DNA from: Chloroflexota bacterium | Lineage (GTDB): Bacteria > Chloroflexota > Anaerolineae > Anaerolineales > Anaerolineaceae | Reading direction: 5' to 3' | Length of the DNA: 64,000 nt | NCBI GenBank assembly: GCA_023381565.1 | Contig: JAMCRR010000197.1 | Coordinates: 20,811 to 84,810 of the forward strand | Shown: positions 34,586 to 41,815 of the stretch, one piece after another | How positions within the stretch are numbered: position 1 is the first letter of the stretch | Layout: every line of letters begins with the position of its first letter | Made by a program: the position numbers and the translations under genes | The notes under the pieces: model-generated | Databases searched by the model: none | Told to the model about the DNA's origin: nothing | What the model saw: the letters and a program-made list of their open reading frames with translations, nothing else

Positions 34586-35047
34586 AAAAATCGGCTTGAA
34601 CCATATTGCAACCTGAGGGGAGGTTGTTGATCGGGGGTGCACCGCAACTCGGATCGACAATCTCTTCCTTTCATTCCAATGTAGCCCATCAAGCCCTATA
34701 TGGGCGCCACGCCGGTCTCCGGTGAGTGGAATCGATTGCTTGTGGGTTATAGTGGCGCTGCCTTATATAGATAATATTTATAAATAATGGTATATTATAG
34801 GCAATGTTGGATGGATTATCACTCATCAACAGTCCATAGATCATCACTTGCTGGAATCGGGAAAAAAATGGCATCTGATCTAAGAGCGCGCCTGTTTGCG
34901 TGCATTTTACGTGAATTCAAGGCATCTCTCCCATCACTCGGGAGTACATTTGTTCAATAAGCGAAGTACGAGTTCTTCCACAGAGGATGATGGGCAAACG
35001 CTCATTATTCGACGCTTTACCAAGATTCATAATAAATCGAGGTTGCT
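34586..35047. other. 462-base intergenic region with several hairpins
   Basis: No coding sequence is convincing. From left to right: a stem of TTGTTGATC (34624-34632) with GATCGACAA (34652-34660); the structured segment 34684-34758 described separately; an AT-rich stretch at about 34760-34801; and plain sequence to the next ribosome-binding site (GAGG before 35048). The first stem may be the terminator of the response regulator gene. Confidence 0.5.
34684..34758 (+). ncRNA. candidate structured RNA or 5' leader element
   Basis: GCCCAT (34684-34689) pairs with ATGGGC (34700-34705). Directly adjoining, GCGCCAC (34704-34710) pairs with GTGGCGC (34752-34758) and encloses a CCGG-TCT-CCGG mini-hairpin. 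The result is a compact multi-stem structure in an intergenic region. It matches no riboswitch class I know. Orientation is arbitrary; the + strand would place it in the leader of the GT4-toroid gene. Confidence 0.3.
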
Positions 35048-37378
35048 ATGAATTCAGAGTATAAACCCACCATTCACCAGATTGCATTTATCGGCAATTA
35101 CCTGCCACGCCAATGCGGTATCGCGACTTTCACCAGCGGGCTGGCCGAGACTATTGCCCTGGAATCGGTCGGAGCCACTTGTTTCGCCCTGGCCGTAAAC
35201 GATATCGATGAGGGCTACGATTACCCTTCGCGAGTCAGGTTCGAGCTGACGGAGAACGATATCGAATCCTACCGGCGTGCAGCCGATTTTCTCAATATGA
35301 GCAGTGCAGATGTGGTTTCACTCCAGCATGAGTTTGGCATTTATGGAGGCACCGCGGGGGCTCATATCCTGGCGCTGCTAAAAGCCGTGCGCATGCCGGT
35401 AGTCACCACCTTCCATACGATCCTGCGCGAGCCGGATAAACACCAATATAAGGTGATGAAGGAGATCGCCGATCGATCGAACCGTGTCATCTCGATGAGC
35501 TGGCGCGGGGTCGAATACCTGCGCGATGTTTACCACATCCCGCCCGAAAAGATCGACTATATTCCTCACGGTATCCCGGATGTGCCCTTTGTGGATCCCA
35601 ACTTCTTCAAAGATAAGTTCAAGGTTGAGGGGAAGATTGTCCTTTTGACCTTTGGCCTCTTATCCAGGAACAAAGGGATCGAATACGTGCTGAAAGCTAT
35701 CCCTGAGATCGTCGAGCAATTCCCGAACCTGGTCTATATTGTCCTGGGGGCAACCCATCCCAATGTTCTCCGGCAAGAAGGTGAATCCTACCGCAAGCAC
35801 CTTCAGCGCCTGACCAGCCGTCTGGGAATCGATGACCACGTAATCTTCGAAAACCGTTTCGTCTCCAATGAGGAGTTGGTCGAATATATTGGAGCGGCAG
35901 ATATTTACATCACGCCTTACCTCAACCTCCAGCAGATCACATCGGGGACACTGGCGTATACTGTAGGCGCGGGCAAGGCGGTCATCTCGACACCGTACTG
36001 GCATGCTGAGGAGCTGCTCTCTGACCAACGTGGTGTCCTGGTCCCATTTCGAAATTCTCAAGCCATTGCAAAAGAGGTGATTTACCTGCTGGAAAATGAG
36101 GCCGAAAGGCATTTAATGCGTAAAAAAGCATATCTTCATGGGAGAGATATGATCTGGCCTCAAGTTGCCCTCCAATATCTTGAATCTTTTGAGAGAGCGC
36201 GCAGCGAACCTGCCATGCAAAATCGGGCGTTTGTGGCATCTCCCAAATACGATCCTCCCGGGCCAGACCTGCCGTCGCTGAACCTGTATCAGCTTTCGCG
36301 GCTCACAGACTCGACCGGCATCCTGCAGCATGCCATATACAGCCTTCCGAATTATAACGAGGGCTACACCACGGATGATAATGCCCGAGCGCTGATCGCA
36401 GCCGTTATGCTCGAGCAGTTGGGCGAGGAGTGGTATGCCAGTGCAGAGGATTATGGATTCCGCTACCTGGCTTTTCTCTGGCATGCCTTCAATCAGAAAG
36501 CCGGCAGGTTCCATAATATGTTTAGCTATGACCGGCGCTGGCTCGAAGAGGTTGGCTCTGAGGATAGCCACGGCCGGGCAATCTGGGCGCTGGGGGCGGT
36601 CGTCGGGCGGTCGAACCAGGAAGCTCTGCGCCCCGTGGCGGGCATGCTCTTCAACTGGGCTCTGCCGGTTGTGATGAACCTGACCAGCCCGCGCGCCTGG
36701 GCATTTTCTCTATTGGGGATCGATGAGTACCTGAAACGATTTGAAGGGGACCGGGAGACAAACACCATCAGCCGCGAGCTGGCGCAACGCCTGATGGACC
36801 AATACATCTCCCTGAATTCCTCGGATTGGAAATGGTTTGAAAACCACGTTACCTACTGCAATGCCGTTCTGCCCCATGCCTTGCTGCGAGCGGGGCAATG
36901 GCTGAATAGTAATGAAATGATAGAAGCCGGGATTGAGACCCTCAACTGGCTGGTTTCGATTCAGCTCTCTGAAGACGGCCATTTTGCACCGGTGGGCAGC
37001 AATGGCTTCTACACGCGGGGTGGCGAGAAGGCACGCTTCGACCAGCAGCCCGTTGAGGCGCATGGTATGGTCTCCGCTTGCCTGGAGGCTTATCGTCTTA
37101 CTGCTGACGAAACCTGGTTGGGACAAGCAAACCGAGCCTTTGACTGGTTCTTGGGCGCTAATGAGTTGGGGATATCCCTGTACGACCCAGAAACAGGCGG
37201 CTGCCGGGATGGGCTGCATCCTGATCGAGTGAACCAGAATCAGGGCGCCGAATCTACGTTATCCTTCTACCTCTCGCTGCTGGAGTTGCGCCTGTTTGAA
37301 AAGGCAATGCGCTCGGCTGTCGCTCAAGACCCGTCCTTCACGGTGATGGGCAGTAAGGCGCGGGTGGATACGGAATAA
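35048..37378 (+). CDS. GT4 glycosyltransferase fused to an alpha/alpha-toroid domain
   Basis: Residues 1-400 are a GT4 transferase: IAFIGNYLPRQCGIATFTSG, SLQHEFGIYGG, PHGIPDVPF, VLLTFGLLSRNKGIEYVLKA, then EYIGAADIYITPYL and GTLAYTVGAGKAVISTPY. Residues 410-760 form a second domain rich in aromatic helices (TDDNARALIAAVML, EDSHGRAIWALG, NQGAESTLSFYLSLLEL), resembling six-hairpin glycosidase/epimerase folds. Such fusions are commonly found next to GH130 phosphorylases, as here. A mannoside synthesis or turnover role is inferred. There is no signal peptide. Confidence 0.85.
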   Translation: MNSEYKPTIHQIAFIGNYLPRQCGIATFTSGLAETIALESVGATCFALAVNDIDEGYDYPSRVRFELTENDIESYRRAADFLNMSSADVVSLQHEFGIYGGTAGAHILALLKAVRMPVVTTFHTILREPDKHQYKVMKEIADRSNRVISMSWRGVEYLRDVYHIPPEKIDYIPHGIPDVPFVDPNFFKDKFKVEGKIVLLTFGLLSRNKGIEYVLKAIPEIVEQFPNLVYIVLGATHPNVLRQEGESYRKHLQRLTSRLGIDDHVIFENRFVSNEELVEYIGAADIYITPYLNLQQITSGTLAYTVGAGKAVISTPYWHAEELLSDQRGVLVPFRNSQAIAKEVIYLLENEAERHLMRKKAYLHGRDMIWPQVALQYLESFERARSEPAMQNRAFVASPKYDPPGPDLPSLNLYQLSRLTDSTGILQHAIYSLPNYNEGYTTDDNARALIAAVMLEQLGEEWYASAEDYGFRYLAFLWHAFNQKAGRFHNMFSYDRRWLEEVGSEDSHGRAIWALGAVVGRSNQEALRPVAGMLFNWALPVVMNLTSPRAWAFSLLGIDEYLKRFEGDRETNTISRELAQRLMDQYISLNSSDWKWFENHVTYCNAVLPHALLRAGQWLNSNEMIEAGIETLNWLVSIQLSEDGHFAPVGSNGFYTRGGEKARFDQQPVEAHGMVSACLEAYRLTADETWLGQANRAFDWFLGANELGISLYDPETGGCRDGLHPDRVNQNQGAESTLSFYLSLLELRLFEKAMRSAVAQDPSFTVMGSKARVDTE

Positions 37379-37447
37379 CACCTGTTATGAAAAAAGGTTT
37401 ACAATTCTATCAACCAGTCTTATCCTACCCCTCCCTGGTGGGATAGC

Positions 37448-37528
37448 AGAGCGCTCTTGTTGCTCAGCGAAGGGAGAGTGGTCAGGGGAAATCGGTGAAG
37501 CTGTAGAGCCGCAAGCGCTTGCGACTCT
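37448..37528 (+). repeat. two GC-rich palindromes in the GH130 leader
   Basis: AGAGCGCTCT (37448-37457) is a perfect 10-bp palindrome. A longer imperfect 24-bp palindrome occupies 37505-37528 and contains the perfect 14-bp core CGCAAGCGCTTGCG (37510-37523). Both lie in the 184-base gap before the GH130 gene and could be dimeric operator sites or hairpins. Confidence 0.5.
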
Positions 37529-37562
37529 GCCAGAAGATATTTGATAGAGGGGAAAATAGTAG

Positions 37563-38525
37563 ATGTTATATCCTGATCATGAGAGGCTCTTTCACCGTTA
37601 TCCGGGCAATCCATTGCTCACCGCAGAAGATTGGCCGTACTCGGTGAACACAGTATTTAACCCCGCGGCAACGATGCTTCAAGACGGCACAACCCTGCTA
37701 TTATGCCGTGTGGAAGACCACCGCGGCCATTCTCATCTGTGCGCGGCGCGTTCGGCTGACGGCCTGACCGATTGGGAGATCGACCCCCAACCCACACTGA
37801 TGCCCGAGCCTGAAAAAAACCCGGAGGATCTCTGGGGGATTGAAGACCCGCGCATCACCTACGTGCCAGAGCTGGAAAAATACGTGGTCGTCTTCACATC
37901 TTATTCGCGAGGCGGACCTGGGGTTTCTCTTGCGCTGACTGCGGATTTTAAGACCTTCGAACGTTGCGGCGTCGTCATGTCTCCGGAAGACAAAGATGCA
38001 GCTTTGCTGCCGCACCGTATTCGCGGATTATGGGCGCTGATCCACCGTCCGGTGGGATGGCTGGGAGCGCACATGTGGATTTCTTTCTCACCCGATTTGC
38101 GCAATTGGGGCGATCACAAATTAATGCTCGAAGCGCGCATGGGCGCATGGTGGGATGCCAACAAGATTGGCCTCTGCCCGCCTCCTATCGAAACCCCTCG
38201 TGGCTGGTTGACGATCTACCACGGCGTCCGCCAAACTGCCGCTGGGGCGATCTACCGCCTAGGGTTGGCTCTGTTTGACCTGGAAGCTCCCGAAATATGC
38301 CTGCTGAGAGGAGATAGCTGGGTATTTGGCCCGGAAGAACCTTACGAACGGTTTGGGGATGTAAACAACGTCATCTTTCCATGCGGCTCGACCCTTGGGA
38401 AAGATGGAGATACCCTTACGATTTACTACGGCGGCGCGGATACCTGCGTTGCGGCTGCAACGGCCAGCATCCACGAAATGCTCGGGTGGCTCGATCGCAA
38501 TGGCCGCCCCCCTCAAGCCGGTTAA
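37563..38525 (+). CDS. glycoside hydrolase family 130 (mannoside phosphorylase-like)
   Basis: This five-bladed propeller enzyme of GH130 (beta-mannoside phosphorylases) has YPGNPLLTAEDWPYSVNTVFNP, the catalytic Asp region GIEDPRITYV with Asp95, and the phosphate-binding-type KDAALLPHRIRGLWALIHRP and TIYHGVRQT. The length of 320 residues is normal. AGAGGGG precedes the ATG. It would reversibly split beta-mannosides into mannose 1-phosphate. It sits between a GT4-toroid fusion and a PIG-L deacetylase, suggesting intracellular mannan or manno-oligosaccharide metabolism. Confidence 0.9.
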   Translation: MLYPDHERLFHRYPGNPLLTAEDWPYSVNTVFNPAATMLQDGTTLLLCRVEDHRGHSHLCAARSADGLTDWEIDPQPTLMPEPEKNPEDLWGIEDPRITYVPELEKYVVVFTSYSRGGPGVSLALTADFKTFERCGVVMSPEDKDAALLPHRIRGLWALIHRPVGWLGAHMWISFSPDLRNWGDHKLMLEARMGAWWDANKIGLCPPPIETPRGWLTIYHGVRQTAAGAIYRLGLALFDLEAPEICLLRGDSWVFGPEEPYERFGDVNNVIFPCGSTLGKDGDTLTIYYGGADTCVAAATASIHEMLGWLDRNGRPPQAG

Positions 38526-38538
38526 TGATCAGAGGAGT

Positions 38539-39210
38539 ATGGTCGGTAAATCAGAGGAAACCCAGCAGGGCTCTGATCGGAATGGGAAACATTACGGCCT
38601 GATCGTCGTCGCGCACCCTGACGACGAGACGCTTTGGACCGGAGGTTATCTTTTGATGCACCCGGAGTGGTCCTGGTACATCGCTTGCCTGACGCGCAGC
38701 AGCGACCCCGACCGGGCGCCAAAATTCAGGCAGGTGCTCCGGCGTTACGGGGCGGCTGGAGAAATGGCCGACATGGATGACGGTCCTGAGCAAACCCCGC
38801 TGCCGAAAGATCTTTTGAAGAGTACCATTCTCTCCCTATTGATGAGAACATCTTTTGATCTGATCCTCACCCACGGCGCCCATGGCGAATATACGCGCCA
38901 TCGCAGGCATGAAGAGACCGGGGAAGCTGTACTGTCTCTCTGGCTGGAGGGGCGGATCACAACCAGTTCGTTATGGCGGTTTGCCTATCATGACCGGCAA
39001 AAAACCATACTGCCACAAGCCGAGGCGCATGCAGACCGGATTTTCACCTTGCCAGAGCCTATCTGGCAGGAAAAATATGCTGTAATCACCGGTTTGTATG
39101 GTTTCGACCCGCTGAGTTGGGAAGCCAGAACCACCCCTCGCCGGGAGGCATTTTTGTGTTTTTCTTTTCCCAATGCAATCTCGAATAGCACCACCCTTCC
39201 CAATGGTTGA
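38539..39210 (+). CDS. PIG-L family deacetylase (LmbE-like)
   Basis: This zinc-dependent N-acetyl-sugar deacetylase has the metal motif VVAHPDDETLWTGG (H26, D29) and the later His in HGAHGEYTRHRRHE. The family includes GlcNAc-PI and mycothiol/bacillithiol pathway deacetylases. It is 223 residues long. I start at 38539 (MVGKSEE), 14 bases after the GH130 stop; the longer frame merely reads through that gene. AGAGGAG is very close to the start, so initiation may be weak or coupled to the upstream gene. Confidence 0.87.
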   Translation: MVGKSEETQQGSDRNGKHYGLIVVAHPDDETLWTGGYLLMHPEWSWYIACLTRSSDPDRAPKFRQVLRRYGAAGEMADMDDGPEQTPLPKDLLKSTILSLLMRTSFDLILTHGAHGEYTRHRRHEETGEAVLSLWLEGRITTSSLWRFAYHDRQKTILPQAEAHADRIFTLPEPIWQEKYAVITGLYGFDPLSWEARTTPRREAFLCFSFPNAISNSTTLPNG

Positions 39211-39274
39211 CAATCCTCGGTTTATTGGGATGTCATCCATCATTCTACCTACGAAAGGGATTATTTAAAAGAGT

Positions 39275-40417
39275 ATGAAAGTCCTGCTATTGTATGAATA
39301 TCCGGCTTCGCCATCAGGACTGGCAACACAAGGTGATCTACTATACCGGGGGTTAGCCGAGATGGGCGTTGATGTTCGGGCAGTCAACTTGCAATCGTCG
39401 GTTGAGAAACGTTGGTATTACGACTGGTTCAAACCCGACGTGGTCGTCGGGATCGGATATTGGGGTTATACCCCGGATATTATTCTCCATCCGCAGAGCT
39501 TTGGCGCATTGGCCGTTCCCTGGTTGGTGGCGGACGGCTACATTGCTAACTATCAAGAGGTGTTAAACTCCCTACCCCTGATCCTGGTCACCTCGAACTG
39601 GGTCAAAGAAGTCTATCTGCGGGACGGCATCCGGGACGACCGCATTGAGGTGCTGCCGGTAGGCTGCGATACCGATGCATTCGTCCCCCGCACTAAACAG
39701 GATCCGCGCGTTTCCAATATCCGCCGGGAGCTGGGGGTGGATCCCGAAGAGATCCTGATTTTGACGGTTGGCGGAGACCTGGCGTCAAAAGGCGGTCAGG
39801 AGGTGCTGCAGGCCCTGGCCATGATCGATAAAGAAGTCCCCGCCTGGAGATACGTCGGCAAGTGCTGGCCGCAGGCTCGCACGATCGCGCAAAACGAGCA
39901 AGATATGCAGCTGGCCAAGAAGCTGGGCATTGCCGATAAGTTCAGCCTGGTGACCGATATCGTAAGCCGCAACTATATGCCTTACTTGCTGGCAGCCAGT
40001 GATATTTATGCGGCGCCCTCACGCCTGGAAGGGTACGGCATGCTGCAAGTTGAGGCAGGCGCCTGCGAGAAACCTGTGGTGAGCATACACGCTATGGGCA
40101 TGTTGGATACCCTGGTAGATGGCGAAACCGCCTACCTGGCTAAAGTGGGCGTGGAAAACCGTATTGGCGAGAGCATATTGGGCCCCGAAGCGGGGTATGA
40201 GGAGAAGCATAAGGTGATTTTCGATCCCCCTCGGATTGTAGATTACCGTGCGGATGTCGAAAGCCTGGCTGCTTCGCTCTTAAAGCTGATGAACGACCCA
40301 GAACTACGCAAGAAAATGGGGGCCGCTGGTCGTAAAAGGGTAGTAGAGTGTTTCGATTATCGCTTGGTTGCCAGACAGTTTGTGCAGATTATCGGCAAAC
40401 GGTTAGGGCTTACCTGA
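39275..40417 (+). CDS. GT4 glycosyltransferase
   Basis: This GT-B family 4 transferase of 380 residues begins MKVLLLYEYPASPSGLATQG, has LILTVGGDLASKGGQEVLQALA at the start of the donor domain, and IYAAPSRLEGYGMLQVEAGAC as the nucleotide-sugar site with the conserved Glu residues. The signature fits mannosyl- or glucosyltransferases. It follows the PIG-L gene by 65 bases and precedes the GH100-like gene by 13, so all five genes of the 35-41.7 kb block may form one unit. Confidence 0.9.
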   Translation: MKVLLLYEYPASPSGLATQGDLLYRGLAEMGVDVRAVNLQSSVEKRWYYDWFKPDVVVGIGYWGYTPDIILHPQSFGALAVPWLVADGYIANYQEVLNSLPLILVTSNWVKEVYLRDGIRDDRIEVLPVGCDTDAFVPRTKQDPRVSNIRRELGVDPEEILILTVGGDLASKGGQEVLQALAMIDKEVPAWRYVGKCWPQARTIAQNEQDMQLAKKLGIADKFSLVTDIVSRNYMPYLLAASDIYAAPSRLEGYGMLQVEAGACEKPVVSIHAMGMLDTLVDGETAYLAKVGVENRIGESILGPEAGYEEKHKVIFDPPRIVDYRADVESLAASLLKLMNDPELRKKMGAAGRKRVVECFDYRLVARQFVQIIGKRLGLT

Positions 40418-40430
40418 AAGGCAGCAGCAC

Positions 40431-41660
40431 ATGGAAGCGATAATCGAAGAAATGCGGCAGGCAGCCATGGAGGTTTTACTGCATAATGCTCAAGGCCCGT
40501 TCGAAGGGCTTCCGCGGGCAGCAGGGTGGGGTTACCCAGAACCGTACACGCGTGACCTGATGATCTCATCCCTGGGCATTCTGGTGAGCAATCACTCTGA
40601 ATTGATCTCTGCCCTGCGCCAGACCCTGGCTGCCCTGGCGCGCAGCCAATCACCTCTTGGGCAGATTTCCTCGCTGGCGCACGATCCCTCGGATTTGGGG
40701 TCAAGTGATACGACCCCCTGGTTTCTGATCAGCTTATCCCTGTATCGGAAGGCTACCGGGGAGAGCGATTTTTTGCAGGATGCCGCCCAAAAAGCGTTGA
40801 ACTGGCAGCAATATCAAAGCCCGGAAGAGGATGGGCTGATTCCACAACTGCCTACCAGCGACTGGCGGGATGAGCAGTGGGTATTGGGTTATGGGCTGTA
40901 CGTTAACACCCTGGTCTATACCTACCTGCGCCTGTATGGAATGGAAGCACAGGCTGCAGCCATGCTGGAACTGATCCAGCACGTCGACATTCGGACCGTG
41001 AGGATCGAACAACGTATCCACGAGGGCCTCAGTGTCCCGGATAAACCCTATTATGCGCTCTGGTCGTACAAGATGTACAACAATGAGCGTTTTGACCTTC
41101 TTGGAAACAGCCTGGCGATCCTGGCGGGAATTGCCTCCCCCGACCGCGCCAGGAACATCATCCAATGGATCGAAAGCACCTGCATGGATTTGCGAGAAAC
41201 GGGAGAGCTTGGGTTGAATTTGCCTCCTTGCCTGATTCCCTTTATTTTGCCCGGCGACCCTGATTGGTACCCGCGACTGGAGCGGTTCAACCAACCGGGG
41301 GAATATCATAACGGCGGGATCTGGCCCTTCGTATGCGGGTTTTACGTCGCCGCTCTGGCTGCGGCCGGCGAAATTGGGCTTGCCGGCGAAAAGCTGTTGG
41401 AACTGACCCATTTAATTAGAACCACGCGGCGGTCCGACCTGCCCTATGGATTTAACGAGTGGCACCGCGCCCAAGATGGCTCGCCCCGGGGGCAAGATTG
41501 GCAGACCTGGTCTGCAGCGATGTATCTGTATGCAGCGGCGGCGGTCGAACAAGGTAAGCCCCCATTGCTCGATGCGCTCTCCGAGGGGTATCGTTCGCGG
41601 CAGGTCACCCAAAGCTCCGATCCGGGTAAGGATGAAAATTCCAACGATCCGTCAAAATAA
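40431..41660 (+). CDS. GH100-like (invertase-type) alpha/alpha-toroid hydrolase
   Basis: This 409-residue six-hairpin protein resembles alkaline/neutral invertases of GH100 and related glucosidases. It shows GWGYPEPYTRDLMISSLG, SSDTTPWFLISLSLY, a central LPTSDWRDEQWVLGYGLYVN with an Asp that would be the acid, and NQPGEYHNGGIWPFVCGFY. The C-terminal 25 residues are polar and probably disordered. The likely role is hydrolysis of a sucrose-like or mannosyl disaccharide. The GT4 gene ends 13 bases before. Exact specificity cannot be read from the sequence. Confidence 0.78.
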   Translation: MEAIIEEMRQAAMEVLLHNAQGPFEGLPRAAGWGYPEPYTRDLMISSLGILVSNHSELISALRQTLAALARSQSPLGQISSLAHDPSDLGSSDTTPWFLISLSLYRKATGESDFLQDAAQKALNWQQYQSPEEDGLIPQLPTSDWRDEQWVLGYGLYVNTLVYTYLRLYGMEAQAAAMLELIQHVDIRTVRIEQRIHEGLSVPDKPYYALWSYKMYNNERFDLLGNSLAILAGIASPDRARNIIQWIESTCMDLRETGELGLNLPPCLIPFILPGDPDWYPRLERFNQPGEYHNGGIWPFVCGFYVAALAAAGEIGLAGEKLLELTHLIRTTRRSDLPYGFNEWHRAQDGSPRGQDWQTWSAAMYLYAAAAVEQGKPPLLDALSEGYRSRQVTQSSDPGKDENSNDPSK

Positions 41661-41663
41661 CCG

Positions 41664-41692
41664 TTTCAAAAACCTCTGTCCTGGGCTATAAT
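41664..41692 (+). promoter_or_regulatory. promoter for the VWA gene
   Basis: TTTCAA (41664-41669), a 17-base spacer and a perfect TATAAT (41687-41692) lie just after the GH100-like stop. Transcription would start near 41699, giving a leader of about 117 bases before the VWA start. Confidence 0.55.
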
Positions 41693-41815
41693 TCGAATGC
41701 ACAGGTAACAAGTATATCCAATCTCTCCTGAAACCTAAGGCAGGGAATCATCATCGATGTAAACCGAAGGATGGGGATGAGGCCTAATATTCATAGATCA
41801 TCCGGGGATGGCCGA

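Noticed and set aside
34689-34874. Minus-strand 61-codon frame in the intergenic region
   Set aside because: It runs through the hairpin-rich segment and lacks a good ribosome-binding site; composition does not look coding.
37480-37535. Cobalamin-riboswitch-like wording (GGGGAAATCGGTGAAG, later CCGC) before the GH130 gene
   Set aside because: Only short parts match; the P3-P5 stems and the conserved closing box are absent, and a sugar phosphorylase is not a B12-regulated gene type.
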